Below are positions 1 through 10,628 of a stretch of 64,000 nucleotides of DNA, piece by piece. The stretch comes from Neptunomonas qingdaonensis. Its GTDB lineage: Bacteria; Pseudomonadota; Gammaproteobacteria; Pseudomonadales; Balneatricaceae. Location of the stretch: the NCBI RefSeq assembly GCF_900113275.1, contig NZ_FOOU01000010.1:99842-163841 (forward strand), written 5' to 3'. The first letter of the stretch is position 1. Every line of letters starts with the position of its first letter. The notes below the pieces were generated by a model. It was not told where the DNA came from, did no database searches, and was given only the letters and a program-made list of their open reading frames with translations. The translations under genes were made by a program, and so were the position numbers.

Positions 1-643
1 CAGCACTGACCGCGTGCCAGGCGCCGACATTCGCCAGAACATCTGATGCTCTCCATGCTTCCTCTGTCGTAAGGCCGCCACGGTGACGCATGACATCCAG
101 AGGTGTAGCTGACGTGAAGGCATCGGCATGCTCAGACCAGCCGCCAAATATCAATTGTAGCGTGTCCACAAAACCAAGAATATTCCAGCCATCACCCTGT
201 AGCATAAAGGGGGCTGTCCAGCGGGTCATTTCCAGCGGGAATGAGATCAATACCAGAGCGTAAGCCACCATCGCCGGATTAAACGGATTTTGGCCAATCC
301 CTCCGTACAGTTGCTTGGCTACGACAATTGCAACAAACACTGCGACAGCGGTTAACCACCAGGGCACAAACGGTGGCAACGCCAATGCTATTAACACGGC
401 TGTCAGAATAGCGCTGTAATCTTTCAGATAAAAATACAGCGGACGGTTTCTCGCCTTTATGCAGATGGCTTCAAAGGTCACGGCCAACAGGGAGGCCCAG
501 ATGATATTGATCAGTGTGCCCCAGCCAAAGAAAAAAGTCATGGCCAGCAGACCTGGCAAGGTGGCTAGAATCACCAGGCGCATGATACCAGCCGTATTGA
601 CGGGTTTATGTACGTGGGGTGATGTGATACGAATCAGCGCCAT
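1..643 (-). CDS. rnfD: RnfD, Rnf complex membrane subunit (partial)
   Basis: The minus-strand frame is open from the ATG at 643 to the left edge, so the C-terminal part is missing. The visible protein begins MALIRITSPHVHKPVNTAG and contains several hydrophobic helices, as expected for RnfD, an inner-membrane flavin-binding subunit of the ion-pumping ferredoxin:NAD+ oxidoreductase. The segment GGIGQNPFNPAMVAYA (read from about 255-300) is a typical RnfD/NqrB stretch. In the family the FMN-linked threonine lies near an SGAT-type motif; here SATPLDVMR (about 85-115) fits that place. It follows rnfC by 15 bases in the order rnfA-B-C-D. Identity is firm from context and sequence; only the 3' end is unseen. 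Confidence 0.93.
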   Translation of the reverse strand, partial: MALIRITSPHVHKPVNTAGIMRLVILATLPGLLAMTFFFGWGTLINIIWASLLAVTFEAICIKARNRPLYFYLKDYSAILTAVLIALALPPFVPWWLTAVAVFVAIVVAKQLYGGIGQNPFNPAMVAYALVLISFPLEMTRWTAPFMLQGDGWNILGFVDTLQLIFGGWSEHADAFTSATPLDVMRHRGGLTTEEAWRASDVLANVGAWHAVSA

Positions 644-658
644 AATCTACCGCATTTC

Positions 659-3211
659 CTATTCAAATTGGCTAAGTGTGTGGGTGAGTTTGTCTGCCTG
701 TTGCTGGGCGGTAATTAGTTCTGCCTGCAGCGCATCCAGATTGTTTTGTTCAGACTCCTGCTCTTTTTTGATCGATCGTTGCAGTTTAGTGGCGGCGGCG
801 CGAGCAAGCGCAGCGTCAATTTTTAACTGTTTAAGATCAATGCCCTGAGCCGCGGCCGCTTTGATTCGAATGGCTTCTTCAGCATCAAGTTGTGCTTTGG
901 CTTCCTGATGCAGCTGAGTCAGACGTGTAATTTCTTGTTGTAACTCAGAGGCTTCTGCTGAGTTCTCGTCTGTTGCCTCCAGCAGCTTTTCAGCTTTTTT
1001 CAGCTTGGTGCGCATAATAGAAACATTTTGTTTCAATGCTTTTAGGTCTATCGGTTTACGTTCAATCGCTTGCTGGCCAGTAGCTTGCTGGATAGAAGGC
1101 TGCTGCGTTTTGGCGTTGTCTTGCAGTGCAGATAATGCTTCTGTGTATTTGCTTTTTAGCTTTTCAACACCGGCTTGCATCTTGTCTGCTGCCGGGCTGT
1201 TGTTTTCTATTGCTGTGGCCAGAGCCGCTTCTGCTTTTTGTAACGTTTGTAATGCTTTGTCGGCAGCTTCCTGAAGCATCGCTGATGACTGAGAAGCGGC
1301 TCCGCTTGAACTATTACTCGCTTCAGCATCAGCAAATGCCTGCTGTGCATTGGCTGCTTTGGTTTCCAGCTCTGCTACTGTCGCACGTAGCGTTTCTACA
1401 CCGTCATGGCCTTTTTCTTCAGCCATTTTAAGTGCTTGTTGCGCTTTTTTGAGCTTGGTGCGTGCCACGGCTGCCTGTGTTTTTAGTTGTTTAATATCGG
1501 GTGCGTTACTAGTCGCTGCGGATACAAGTGCACCTTTTTCTGCGGCCTCAAGTGCTGTTTGTGCCTCTTCGGCCGCATGTTCCGCCTGCTTATATTGAAG
1601 GTCTAGTTGTGCGATATCATCACTACTTTCAGCTTTGGCTTTTTCCAATGCAGAAAGCGCTTTTTTTAGCTTAGTGCGTGTTACTGCCGCTGCAGTTTTT
1701 AGCTGTTTGATCTGGTCTTCGGGGTTTGTCTGGGCCGTCTCAAGTGTGGTTTTCTTGATGGCTTGTGCCGCTGCTGCCTGTGCAGCACGCTCCTTACGGC
1801 GTGTTTCTTTGTCGACTTTGTCCTGTTCCAGACGAGCCTGTCTGGCTTCAAAACGTAGCCGCGCCTGATCCGCTTTACGCTGTTCTGCTTCTTCGGCACG
1901 TATTTCGTTTTTAGCAAAACGATAGTACTGCACTAGTGGAATATTGCTTGGGCAAACATAGGAGCAAGCGCCGCATTCAATACAATCAAACAGGTTATGA
2001 TGTTTGGCCTTTTCAAATTCTTTGCTTTTGGCAAACCAGTAAAGCTGTTGCGGTAGCAGTTCTGCAGGGCAAGCCTGTTCACATAGTCCGCAACGAATGC
2101 AGGCTTGCGCAGGTGGCGCTGGCGGCATCTCTTCTGCCGTCGCTGCGATAATGCAGTTGGATGTTTTTATGATGGGAATAGAATCATTCTCAATGGTGTA
2201 ACCCATCATAGGGCCACCCATCACCAATCTGCTGAGCTGGTCGTGGTTGATGCGGGCGGTTTCCAGCAAAGTATTAATCGGCGTTCCAATCAGCACTTCC
2301 AGATTTTGCGGTTTGCTGACGGCGCCTCCGGTGACGGTAACGATGCGCGAGATCAGTGGGGTGCCGTAGTTAACGGCTTGGTTAATGGCCGCCGCCGTAC
2401 CAATATTCTGGCAGACAATGCCGACATCGGCCGGGATATGCCCGCTGGGTACTTCGACACCTGTTAATAGCCGAATTAGCTGTTTCTCACCGCCTGACGG
2501 GTATTTTGTTGGAACAACGATAATATCGATATTGAGTTCTGTGTGACGTAAGGCGTCTTCAAGAACGCGAATCGCATGTGCTTTGTTGTCTTCAATGCCG
2601 ATGAGGATGTGAGTTGGCTTGAGCAGGTAGTTGATGATCTCTATACCGCCAACAATCTGCTCAGCCCGTTCCCGGATAAGCATATCATCAGCCGTGATAT
2701 AGGGTTCGCACTCGGCGGCATTGATAATCAGGGTGTTAACAATATGATCATCACCCAGATGTAGTTTTACATCGGTGGGAAATCCTGCCCCCCCCATGCC
2801 GGCAATACCATGATCACGGATGTATTCGATCAGGGTCTGCTTAGGAACACTTCGATAATCATCAAGGCCCTGATGATCAATCCACTCATCTTTGCCGTCT
2901 GTCTGAATGCTAATACAAGGCGCATTCAGACCGGAAGGGTGTGGTACAGCCTTCGGGCTAATGTCGGTGACAGTCCCTGAGCTGGAGGCATGAATAGAAA
3001 CGCTGATTCGGCCTTGCGCTTTAGCAATGAGCTGACCTTTTTGTACATAATCACCGGTCTTGACGCAGGGTTTAGCGGGTGCGCCGATATGCTGCTGGAT
3101 AGGAATCGTCAGCTGTGCAGGTACAGGAGCAGGGCGAATCGGCGATCGCGTTGATTGTTTTTTATTTTCAGGAGGATGAATACCGCCATGGAAAGCAAAA
3201 ATTTTACTCAT
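659..3211 (-). CDS. rnfC: RnfC, Rnf complex iron-sulfur/NADH-binding subunit with long coiled-coil tail
   Basis: This is an 850-residue RnfC, the peripheral subunit thought to bind NADH/FMN and pass electrons within the Rnf complex. The N-terminal 350 residues form the RnfC barrel and SLBB-type domain with the glycine-rich stretch [12 protein letters not shown] near residue 140. Two 4Fe-4S motifs follow: [12 protein letters not shown] near 370 and [12 protein letters not shown] near 408. Residues from about 450 to the end are an Ala/Lys/Glu-rich coiled coil. It contains four copies of a motif like [15 protein letters not shown] (plus-strand regions near 790-840, 985-1050, 1440-1500 and 1660-1720). 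Such tails vary widely in length in gammaproteobacteria. The start overlaps the rnfB stop by 4 bases (ATGA), implying translational coupling. Confidence 0.97.
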   Translation of the reverse strand: MSKIFAFHGGIHPPENKKQSTRSPIRPAPVPAQLTIPIQQHIGAPAKPCVKTGDYVQKGQLIAKAQGRISVSIHASSSGTVTDISPKAVPHPSGLNAPCISIQTDGKDEWIDHQGLDDYRSVPKQTLIEYIRDHGIAGMGGAGFPTDVKLHLGDDHIVNTLIINAAECEPYITADDMLIRERAEQIVGGIEIINYLLKPTHILIGIEDNKAHAIRVLEDALRHTELNIDIIVVPTKYPSGGEKQLIRLLTGVEVPSGHIPADVGIVCQNIGTAAAINQAVNYGTPLISRIVTVTGGAVSKPQNLEVLIGTPINTLLETARINHDQLSRLVMGGPMMGYTIENDSIPIIKTSNCIIAATAEEMPPAPPAQACIRCGLCEQACPAELLPQQLYWFAKSKEFEKAKHHNLFDCIECGACSYVCPSNIPLVQYYRFAKNEIRAEEAEQRKADQARLRFEARQARLEQDKVDKETRRKERAAQAAAAQAIKKTTLETAQTNPEDQIKQLKTAAAVTRTKLKKALSALEKAKAESSDDIAQLDLQYKQAEHAAEEAQTALEAAEKGALVSAATSNAPDIKQLKTQAAVARTKLKKAQQALKMAEEKGHDGVETLRATVAELETKAANAQQAFADAEASNSSSGAASQSSAMLQEAADKALQTLQKAEAALATAIENNSPAADKMQAGVEKLKSKYTEALSALQDNAKTQQPSIQQATGQQAIERKPIDLKALKQNVSIMRTKLKKAEKLLEATDENSAEASELQQEITRLTQLHQEAKAQLDAEEAIRIKAAAAQGIDLKQLKIDAALARAAATKLQRSIKKEQESEQNNLDALQAELITAQQQADKLTHTLSQFE

Positions 3212-3819
3212 GAGGCGGTCTCTTCTTCACTTAACACTTTATCTAATCGTCTGCCGCTATCTGTCGCAATTAATTGCACACCCGGTATAGGAGGTGTCCA
3301 CTTCCAGTTATTTAATGTGGTTTCAATCGGTAGCATATCAATACAATCAACGGGACAGGGTTCAACACAAAGGTCACATCCGGTGCACTCCGAAACTATT
3401 ACCGTATGCATCTGCTTGGCGGCGCCTAAAATGGCATCGACAGGGCAGGCCTGGATGCACTTGGTGCAGCCGATGCATTCATCTTCACGGATATAGGCGA
3501 CGGTTTTAACGCTTTCTTCGCCATGCTCAGCGTCAAGCGGAACCGCTTCGACATCTAAAAGATCGGCAAGTGCGTCAATGGTGCTTTGGCCGCCAGGAGG
3601 GCATTTATTAATCGCTTCGCCATTAGCAATCGCTTCAGCATAGGGGCGGCAGCCAGGATGGCCGCATTGGCCACATTGAGTTTGTGGTAAAAGTTCATCG
3701 ATCTGGTCGACAATGGGGTTGCCTTCTACTTTGAACTGGACAGCCGCATAGCCGAGTATTAAGCCGAAAACGACGGCTAAACTAAGTAAAACCAGAATGG
3801 CAATTAAAATTGGACTCAT
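3208..3819 (-). CDS. rnfB: RnfB, Rnf complex ferredoxin-like subunit
   Basis: This 203-residue protein is RnfB, the electron-entry iron-sulfur subunit of the Rnf complex. It has an N-terminal membrane helix (residues 5-25). A four-cysteine cluster motif follows, CGQCGHPGC with a later CPPGG, near residues 49-75. Two bacterial ferredoxin motifs come next, [14 protein letters not shown] near 115 and [17 protein letters not shown] near 145. Length and domain order are standard. It sits 13 bases after rnfA and overlaps rnfC by 4 bases, so the genes form one operon. Confidence 0.97.
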   Translation of the reverse strand: MSPILIAILVLLSLAVVFGLILGYAAVQFKVEGNPIVDQIDELLPQTQCGQCGHPGCRPYAEAIANGEAINKCPPGGQSTIDALADLLDVEAVPLDAEHGEESVKTVAYIREDECIGCTKCIQACPVDAILGAAKQMHTVIVSECTGCDLCVEPCPVDCIDMLPIETTLNNWKWTPPIPGVQLIATDSGRRLDKVLSEEETAS

Positions 3820-3832
3820 CGATACGGCCTAC

Positions 3833-4414
3833 TCAAAACTTAACCAGGCCGGTGAAGCCCATAAACGCCAGTGACATTAAGCCAGCAGTGACCATGCCGA
3901 TGGCTGCACCACGAAACGGTGTAGGTACATCGGCCACCGCAACGCGTTCACGAATGGCTGAGAACAGAATGAGCGCTAACGAGAAACCCACCGCGCCGCC
4001 AAAGCCATAGAAAATAGACTCCATAAAACCGTTCTGCTTTTTAATATTCAACAGCGCAACACCTAATACGGCGCAGTTAGTGGTAATTAACGGCAGGAAT
4101 ATCCCCAGCACTTTATGCAGCAGAGGGCTGGTTTTTTTGACCACCATCTCGGTGAATTGCACAACAACGGCAATAACAAGGATAAATGAGATGGTTTTTA
4201 AATAGGCTAATTCAAATGGAAGCAGCAGGTAGGTGTATACCAGATAGCTGCACACTGACGAGAGGGTCAGTACAAAGGTGGTGGCCAGTGACATGCCCAT
4301 GGCTGTTTCGAGCTTATTGGATACACCCATAAAAGGGCAGAGACCAAGAAACTGAACCAGTACAAAGTTATTCACCAGCACGGTGCTGATTAAAATGAGA
4401 AGAAAATCTGTCAT
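3833..4414 (-). CDS. rnfA: RnfA, Rnf complex membrane subunit
   Basis: This is a 193-residue polytopic membrane protein, RnfA (RsxA), with about six transmembrane helices. Typical signatures are [18 protein letters not shown] at residues 15-32 and the [13 protein letters not shown] stretch near residue 108. RnfA and RnfE form the membrane core that houses an iron-sulfur cluster between conserved cysteines. It is the first gene of the minus-strand rnfABCD operon. Its upstream region (4415-4577) holds the promoter side and a strong palindrome. Confidence 0.97.
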   Translation of the reverse strand: MTDFLLILISTVLVNNFVLVQFLGLCPFMGVSNKLETAMGMSLATTFVLTLSSVCSYLVYTYLLLPFELAYLKTISFILVIAVVVQFTEMVVKKTSPLLHKVLGIFLPLITTNCAVLGVALLNIKKQNGFMESIFYGFGGAVGFSLALILFSAIRERVAVADVPTPFRGAAIGMVTAGLMSLAFMGFTGLVKF

Positions 4415-4509
4415 GATCTCTGCATCAAAATGCGAAAATCTACCTTGGTTTCCCCCGATAGATCTCTGAAGTAAGCAAAGGCTGAATTGTACCCTAAACT
4501 GCCTCTGTA

Positions 4510-4577
4510 GGCACCGTTTAAGGCCTGATTTTACACAATGCGAGGGCGGCCTGAGCCGCCACTTGCATTGAGGTGCC
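4510..4577 (-). terminator. Nested inverted repeat after cysN, candidate terminator or structural element
   Basis: Three nested stems can be paired by eye: GGCACC (4510-4515) with GGTGCC (4572-4577), CAATGC (4536-4541) with GCATTG (4565-4570), and GGCGGC (4545-4550) with GCCGCC (4555-4560). It begins directly at the cysN stop and lies upstream of rnfA on the same strand. It would fold in the cysDN transcript. No clear U-run follows the inner stem, so intrinsic termination is only probable. Confidence 0.5.
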
Positions 4578-6257
4578 TTATATCAGCTTTTGATCGCGCA
4601 ATTGTTGAATGACGCTGGCGACCTGTTCACTACCTTTGGGTAGCTGATCAACCTGGATTGTCAGGGCTGGTGTCTGGATTTGGGTATCAGTCAGCACCAG
4701 TAAGCCATTTTGTTTTAACAGGTCGGCCAGAGATGAAGCGTGCTGTGACAGTTCAGTTGGCAAGCTGCTTTTGATTAGTGTGGCAACACCGTGGCCTGCT
4801 GTGTGCAACGCCTGTTCTAGTGAGTGTATCAATGTTTCAGTCGCTGCTGCTTCCCCCGATAGTGCGATCACGGCAGGCTGTTGGCTAAAGCGACGGGCTT
4901 TTTGCTCAGCGCTTACCTGGGCAGTGTTGAACAGCTCATAAGTTGTTGCATCTGTATTTGCATCGATGATCATACCGGCAGCAACGGTTGCGTTGCTCAG
5001 ACGATCAACCACGATGAAGGAACCCGTACCGCGAAATGCTTTATAGTTATCCGCCAGTATGGGGCGCTCGAGAGTAATTTCGCAGCGACCAATTTCATTC
5101 AGTTGCAATGTGCTGGCATCTGAGCACTCGTGCGTGTTGACATTAATTTGGTGACGGATAGTTGTAACTGAGCCGGCTGTGCGGCTTGTCAGTAGCTTGA
5201 TGTCATATGTTTTACCGATGGCCAGAGGCTTTTCGTCCATCCAAACCAGTGTGGCGTCAAAGCGATTGGTTGCTTTCGGAATGTTTTGGCTGTGAACGAT
5301 GATATCTCCACGGGAGATATCTATTTCATCCTCCAGTGTCAGAGTGATTGACATAGGCGGGAACGCTTCCTGAAGCTCGCCGTCAAAAGTTACGATCGAT
5401 TTAACACGTGATGATTTGCCAGAAGGCAGTACGGTGACTGCATCACCAGGCTTGACAATGCCGGATGTTAATGTCCCGCAGTATCCACGAAAATCCAGAT
5501 TCGGGCGGTTGACATACTGCACAGGGAAGCGTAGTTCTTCAAAGTTTTTGTCGCGTGCTATTTTTACCGTATTCAGTGTTTCCATTAACGGCAGACCCTT
5601 GTACCAAGACATATGCTCGGATGGGTTGACCACATTGTCGCCTTTCAGCGCGGATAACGGCACAAACTGAATGTCCTGTAGTTCCAGATCTGCAGTGAAT
5701 TCTAAATAGTCAGCTTTGATCTGCTCATAGCGTTCTTCGCTGAAGTCAACCAGATCCATTTTGTTGATCGCGACGATGGTGTGTTTCAGGCCGAGCAGGG
5801 AGACAATAAAACTGTGTCGCTTGGTCTGGACCTGTACGCCATGACGGGCGTCAATCAGAATGATCGCCAGGTCACAGGTAGACGCGCCAGTCGCCATGTT
5901 GCGGGTATACTGCTCATGCCCCGGGGTATCAGCAATAATGAATTTGCGCTCAGCAGTGGAAAAGTAACGATAAGCGACATCTATGGTAATGCCTTGCTCG
6001 CGTTCTGCCTGCAAGCCATCGACCAGCAGTGCCAGGTCGAGTTCTTCACCGGCGTTGCCGACACGCGCATTTTCGCTCTGAATAGCGGCTAACTGATCTT
6101 CATAGATCATTTTCGAATCATGAAGCAAGCGGCCGATCAAGGTTGATTTTCCGTCATCAACACTGCCGCAGGTTAAAAAGCGCAGCAGTTCTTTATTTTC
6201 GTGCTGGTGAAGATACGCTTCAATGTCTGTAGAAATTAGCTCAGATTGGTGGCTCAT
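4578..6257 (-). CDS. cysN: CysN, sulfate adenylyltransferase subunit 1 (GTPase) with a degenerate C-terminal domain
   Basis: CysN is the EF-Tu-like GTPase that drives ATP sulfurylase (CysD) in forming APS from sulfate. The P-loop [16 protein letters not shown] (near residues 30-45), the switch region [23 protein letters not shown] and NKMD are all present. The family core ends near residue 440. The extra ~110 residues begin with a stretch like [20 protein letters not shown], which lines up with the start of an APS kinase (CysC) domain but lacks a proper GxxxxGKST loop. I infer a vestigial, probably inactive, APS-kinase-like module. It follows cysD by 71 bases. Confidence 0.95.
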   Translation of the reverse strand: MSHQSELISTDIEAYLHQHENKELLRFLTCGSVDDGKSTLIGRLLHDSKMIYEDQLAAIQSENARVGNAGEELDLALLVDGLQAEREQGITIDVAYRYFSTAERKFIIADTPGHEQYTRNMATGASTCDLAIILIDARHGVQVQTKRHSFIVSLLGLKHTIVAINKMDLVDFSEERYEQIKADYLEFTADLELQDIQFVPLSALKGDNVVNPSEHMSWYKGLPLMETLNTVKIARDKNFEELRFPVQYVNRPNLDFRGYCGTLTSGIVKPGDAVTVLPSGKSSRVKSIVTFDGELQEAFPPMSITLTLEDEIDISRGDIIVHSQNIPKATNRFDATLVWMDEKPLAIGKTYDIKLLTSRTAGSVTTIRHQINVNTHECSDASTLQLNEIGRCEITLERPILADNYKAFRGTGSFIVVDRLSNATVAAGMIIDANTDATTYELFNTAQVSAEQKARRFSQQPAVIALSGEAAATETLIHSLEQALHTAGHGVATLIKSSLPTELSQHASSLADLLKQNGLLVLTDTQIQTPALTIQVDQLPKGSEQVASVIQQLRDQKLI

Positions 6258-6328
6258 GGTTTCGCTCTCTAAATTCGGTATCAGAAAATGCTTAAAAAAT
6301 GGGGTTAATAGCTAATAATCAGGGGCTA

Positions 6329-7246
6329 CTAGAAATACCCTTCCATTTTCTTTTTCTCCATTGAACCGGAAGAATCGTGGTCAATGGCTCGGCCCTGGCG
6401 CTCTGATGTGGTGGTCAGTAGCATTTCCTGAATAATTTCTTGCAAGGTTTCTGCATCGGATTCAACCGCACCGGTTAGCGGGTAGCATCCCAGTGTTCTG
6501 AAGCGTACTTTGCGCATGACGGGGTGCTCGCCTTCAGCCAAAGGCAGGCGTTCGTCATCAACCATGATCATCATGCCGTTGCGCTCAACGACAGGGCGTT
6601 CTTCAGCCAGATACAGGGGTACAATCGGGATACTCTCAAGATAGATATATTGCCAGATGTCCAGTTCAGTCCAGTTGGACAGTGGGAATACGCGAATACT
6701 TTCGCCCTGGTCTACACGTGTATTAAAAATGTTCCACAATTCAGGGCGCTGATTTTTTGGATCCCAGCGGTGATATTTATCACGGAAAGAGAAAACACGT
6801 TCTTTAGCACGTGATTTTTCTTCATCACGGCGCGCGCCGCCGAAGGCTGCATCAAATTTGTATTTGTCCAGCGCCTGCTTTAAGCCCTGGGTTTTCATAA
6901 TGTCAGTATGTTTGGATGAGCCGTGAGAAAACGGGCCAACGCCCATATCTACCCCTTCCTGATTGATGTGCACAATCAGATCCATTCCGGCTTCTTCAGC
7001 CATTTTGTCACGGAAGGCGATCATCTCTTTAAACTTCCATGTGGTATCAACGTGCATCAGCGGGAAAGGTGGCTTGCCTGGGTAAAAAGCTTTACGAGCC
7101 AGATGGAGCATTACAGCAGAGTCCTTCCCAATAGAATAAAGCATCACCGGGTTGTCAAACTCAGCTGCAACTTCGCGAATAATCTGAATGCTTTCAGCTT
7201 CCAGTTGTTTTAAATGGGTAAGACGGCGCTCTGGTATAGATGTCAT
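6329..7246 (-). CDS. cysD: CysD, sulfate adenylyltransferase subunit 2
   Basis: This is a 305-residue catalytic subunit of ATP sulfurylase, of the ATP-pyrophosphatase (PAPS-reductase-like) fold. The PP-loop is [16 protein letters not shown] near residue 35. Other family stretches are [20 protein letters not shown] near 135 and [16 protein letters not shown] near 185. It pairs with CysN to activate sulfate. The gene faces away from the tauE-cysI cluster, so the 250-bp AT-rich gap at 7247-7497 is a likely divergent control region for sulfur assimilation; no specific operator could be assigned by eye. Confidence 0.97.
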   Translation of the reverse strand: MTSIPERRLTHLKQLEAESIQIIREVAAEFDNPVMLYSIGKDSAVMLHLARKAFYPGKPPFPLMHVDTTWKFKEMIAFRDKMAEEAGMDLIVHINQEGVDMGVGPFSHGSSKHTDIMKTQGLKQALDKYKFDAAFGGARRDEEKSRAKERVFSFRDKYHRWDPKNQRPELWNIFNTRVDQGESIRVFPLSNWTELDIWQYIYLESIPIVPLYLAEERPVVERNGMMIMVDDERLPLAEGEHPVMRKVRFRTLGCYPLTGAVESDAETLQEIIQEMLLTTTSERQGRAIDHDSSGSMEKKKMEGYF

Positions 7247-7497
7247 CTGTTTCTGCCTGCTCGATATATAACCTGGATTAGCAGATAGGAAACTAAGGTC
7301 GCCTATCTGTCATATGTTGCGGTGCATTATTGCAAAGAGTTTTATTAATTAAAAGTAATAAATAGAAATCTGTTTATACATTAATGGAATAAGAGTGCGA
7401 TTATTTCTTTATTCCAAAAAAAAATAACAAAATGAAAAACTATTATTTTCTGTTATATAAAAATGTAGGTATGATAGCCCTCTGATTCGTTTAAGTA

Positions 7498-8298
7498 GTG
7501 AGTACTGATTTTATGGAATTTGCTTACAGCTTTGCTGGGCTGGTGGTAGGATTTGTTGTCGGATTGACAGGTATTGGAGGCGGCGCTTTAATGACGCCTA
7601 TTCTGATCGTTGTCTTCGGTATACCTCCTATTATTGCTGTCAGTACCGATCTGCTCTATGCCTCTGTCACTAAGTTTGGCGGGGTGTTTGCTTATGCTCG
7701 GAAAAAGATGATCGAGTGGCGCATTGTTATTTTGCTGCTGTCTGGCAGTATCCCAGGCAGCTTGTTGACGCTGGAATATCTTAAAGGTTTGGAGGCGTTA
7801 GAACAGATAGAACATCTGATGAATCTGACACTTGGTTTTTCACTGATTCTAACGTCAATAGCGGTGTTTGGACGTAACAAAATTCGTGAATACGCACTCA
7901 AGGTAGAAGGGCGCTCCTGGGTGGCTAAAGCTAAAAAAGCTCGTCCTACCGTGACCGTGCTAACCGGCATCTTATTAGGGGGGTTGGTAACCTTGTCCTC
8001 CGTTGGTGCAGGTGCGTTAGGCACCGCACTATTGATTACGCTTTATCCTCGTATGAGTATGCCCGCTATTGTTGGTACCGATCTGGTGCATGCGGTGGTC
8101 CTGACCGGTGTTGCCGGTGCCGGACACTATGGTATGGGAAGCGTCGATCTGTCGTTGCTGGGGTACTTGCTGATAGGCTCGCTTCCAGGCGTATTCATAG
8201 GAAGTCATATTGGGGCAAAACTGTCGCCAAAAGTAATGCAGCCTATAATGGGCTCACTTCTGTTAGCCATCGGTTTACGCTTTGTGCTGGCAGGGTAG
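7498..8298 (+). CDS. TauE/SafE-family sulfite/sulfonate exporter-like membrane protein
   Basis: This is a 266-residue polytopic membrane protein of the TauE/SafE (DUF81) family. The paired family repeats are visible as GFVVGLTGIGGGALMTPIL near residue 17 and GGLVTLSSVGAGALGTALL near residue 160. Members are believed to move small organosulfur or sulfite anions across the inner membrane. Its place between cysD and cysI suggests relief of sulfite overload or sulfur-compound export. The start is uncertain: a GTG at 7498 or the ATG at 7513, neither with a strong ribosome-binding site. Confidence 0.88.
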   Translation: MSTDFMEFAYSFAGLVVGFVVGLTGIGGGALMTPILIVVFGIPPIIAVSTDLLYASVTKFGGVFAYARKKMIEWRIVILLLSGSIPGSLLTLEYLKGLEALEQIEHLMNLTLGFSLILTSIAVFGRNKIREYALKVEGRSWVAKAKKARPTVTVLTGILLGGLVTLSSVGAGALGTALLITLYPRMSMPAIVGTDLVHAVVLTGVAGAGHYGMGSVDLSLLGYLLIGSLPGVFIGSHIGAKLSPKVMQPIMGSLLLAIGLRFVLAG

Positions 8299-8410
8299 AT
8301 GAACTAATAAACAGTCAAACCACTATTATAACGAACTATAACGAACAATTTTTTAAACATTTTTCTAGAATCAAAGTGGGCAGTAGAGCTGCCAAACGGG
8401 TGAAACATTC

Positions 8411-10069
8411 ATGTATCAGTATAATGAAGTCGACCAGACCCTGGTTGATGAGCGCGTCGAACAGTATCGTGATCAGACACGTCGCTATCTGGCAGGAGAA
8501 CTGCCGGAGGATGAATTTCTTGTCTTGCGACTGATGAATGGCCTTTATATTCAACGCTATGCACCGATGTTGAGAGTGGCTATCCCTTATGGTCTGATCT
8601 CTTCAGAGCAGTTACGTAAATTGGCACATATTGCCCGTACTTATGATAAAGGCTATGCGCACTTTACCACCCGTACGAATATTCAGTTTAACTGGCCTAA
8701 GCTGGAAGAGGTACCAGATATCCTGGCTGAACTGGCTCAGGTGCAGATGCATGCGATTCAGACGTCGGGTAACTGTATTCGTAATACGACGACAGATCCT
8801 TACTCCGGTGTTTATGCGGGTGAGTTGGAAGATCCGCGTGCCTATTGTGAAATTATCCGTCAATGGTCAACTCTGCACCCTGAGTTTGCCTATTTACCAC
8901 GTAAGTTCAAAATCGCCGTGACCGGTGGTGCGGAAGACCGTGCGGCCTCACAGGTTCACGATATTGGTCTGCATCTGGTGCAGAACGATGCAGGTGAAAT
9001 AGGTTTTGAAGTGTTGGTGGGTGGTGGTTTGGGACGTACACCTGTGATCGGTAAAAAGATCCGTGACTTCCTGCCTAAAGAGCATCTGTTAACCTATCTT
9101 GATGCCATTTTACGTGTTTATAACCTTAAAGGGCGGCGTGACAACAAGTATAAAGCACGTATTAAAATACTGGTTAATGCTTTGGGTGCTGACGAGTTCC
9201 GCCGTTTGGTTGAAGAAGAGTGGGAATACTCACGCGGTGGTGAACTGACATTAACGGATGCAGAAATTGCACGTGCTAAGTCATTCTTTAAGCCATTTGA
9301 TTATGATGCTAACGCCGCTGCAGATACCTCATTTGAGCAGCAACGTGCATCAGACAGCGCCTTTAATACCTGGTACGAACGTAATACGGTAGACCATAAG
9401 GTGCCTGGATATCGCATTGCGATTGTCTCCCTTAAGCCTTACCTGAAACCCGCTGGTGATATTACTGATACCCAGATGGAGTTGGTTGCTGACCTGGCTG
9501 AAAAATACAGCTTTGGTGAAATACGATCGACTCATGATCAGAATCTGGTATTGGCTGATGTTAAAAAGTCAGATCTTTATGCGGTATGGCAGGCGCTGGA
9601 TTCGAACAATTTAGCACGTCCGAATATCGGTACATTATTAGATATGATCGTTTGTCCCGGCTTTGATTTTTGTGCGCTGGCGAATGCTAAGACATTGAAT
9701 ATTGCTGATCAGATTAATGAACGCTTTGATGATCTTGACCATCTTTATGACCTGGGTGATATCCAACTGAATATGTCAGGTTGTATCAATGCATGCGGTC
9801 ATCACCATGTGGCCGACATCGGTATTTTGGGTGTCGATAAAAAAGGTGAAGATTGGTATCAGATCACCTTGGGCGGGTCTTCCCGGGAAGATGCGTCATT
9901 AGGCAAAGTGTTGGGTAAATCGGTTGCCGCTGATGATGTTGCTAATACACTAGAGAAGATCTTGGAGGTGTTCGTAGAGCAGCGACAAGAAGAAGAATTA
10001 TTCCGTGATACGTTTAAACGTGTCGGTATCGATCCGTTCAAGGAGAATGTTTATGCCGTTGCTCATTAA
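8411..10069 (+). CDS. cysI: CysI-type sulfite/nitrite reductase hemoprotein
   Basis: This 552-residue enzyme is of the siroheme and 4Fe-4S sulfite/nitrite reductase family and catalyses six-electron reduction of sulfite to sulfide. The cluster/siroheme ligand motifs are CPGFDFCALANAKT near residue 416 and NMSGCINACGHHH near 455. Both ferredoxin-like half domains and the siroheme-binding RTNIQFNW stretch (near 82) are visible. The organisation with a DUF934 gene, cysH and cysG is the form common in Pseudomonas and Oceanospirillales rather than the enterobacterial cysJIH. The downstream DUF934 start overlaps the end by 17 bases. Confidence 0.94.
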   Translation: MYQYNEVDQTLVDERVEQYRDQTRRYLAGELPEDEFLVLRLMNGLYIQRYAPMLRVAIPYGLISSEQLRKLAHIARTYDKGYAHFTTRTNIQFNWPKLEEVPDILAELAQVQMHAIQTSGNCIRNTTTDPYSGVYAGELEDPRAYCEIIRQWSTLHPEFAYLPRKFKIAVTGGAEDRAASQVHDIGLHLVQNDAGEIGFEVLVGGGLGRTPVIGKKIRDFLPKEHLLTYLDAILRVYNLKGRRDNKYKARIKILVNALGADEFRRLVEEEWEYSRGGELTLTDAEIARAKSFFKPFDYDANAAADTSFEQQRASDSAFNTWYERNTVDHKVPGYRIAIVSLKPYLKPAGDITDTQMELVADLAEKYSFGEIRSTHDQNLVLADVKKSDLYAVWQALDSNNLARPNIGTLLDMIVCPGFDFCALANAKTLNIADQINERFDDLDHLYDLGDIQLNMSGCINACGHHHVADIGILGVDKKGEDWYQITLGGSSREDASLGKVLGKSVAADDVANTLEKILEVFVEQRQEEELFRDTFKRVGIDPFKENVYAVAH

Positions 10070-10556
10070 TCAAAAAATTGTTGAGAACGACAGCTGGCAG
10101 CTGGTTGATATTGAGGCGCTGGAGCAACTTCAGGACCTTTCTGATGCTGATATTCAGGGCGATATAATAGTCCCGCTGGCATTTTATCTGGAGCATCGCG
10201 ATCAGTTATTGAGCCGTTCGGGCCGTTTAGGTCTGCAAGTGAATGGTGATGACGATTTAGCAGCATTGTATGCAGAGCAAGCCAATGTTGCGTTGATTGC
10301 CGTTGAGTTCCCGACTTTTAGAGATGGACGTGGTTTTAGTATTGCCCGTCAGTTGGTTCGTATTGGCTTTGCCGGCGAGATACGTGCGGTCGGAGATGTT
10401 GCGCGTGACCGTTTAGCGCACATGCAAAGCTGTGGGTTTAATGCATTTTTAATCCCTGAAGATCGCTTTTCTGAAGAAGATTTAAGTGCTTTTGCTGAAG
10501 TGAGTGTTAATTATCAGGGCACTGTGGCTGACCCACGGCCAATTTTTCGCCGCTGA
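10053..10556 (+). CDS. DUF934 protein, sulfite-reduction accessory
   Basis: This 167-residue protein (starting MPLLINQKIVENDSW) belongs to DUF934, a family found next to cysI in many proteobacteria and thought to be an accessory or electron-input partner of this type of sulfite reductase. The start at 10053 is chosen because a good ribosome-binding site, AAGGAG, lies about 8 bases upstream inside the end of cysI. The motif VEFPTFRDGRGFSIARQL (residues near 84-101) and the C-terminal half are typical. Exact biochemical role is not established. Confidence 0.88.
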   Translation: MPLLINQKIVENDSWQLVDIEALEQLQDLSDADIQGDIIVPLAFYLEHRDQLLSRSGRLGLQVNGDDDLAALYAEQANVALIAVEFPTFRDGRGFSIARQLVRIGFAGEIRAVGDVARDRLAHMQSCGFNAFLIPEDRFSEEDLSAFAEVSVNYQGTVADPRPIFRR

Positions 10557-10628
10557 TTCTAGTGTCAGAGCTAATATTTCAGAGCTGAAATCTATAGATT
10601 CAGCTCTGCACGAAGGAGAAAGAATACA

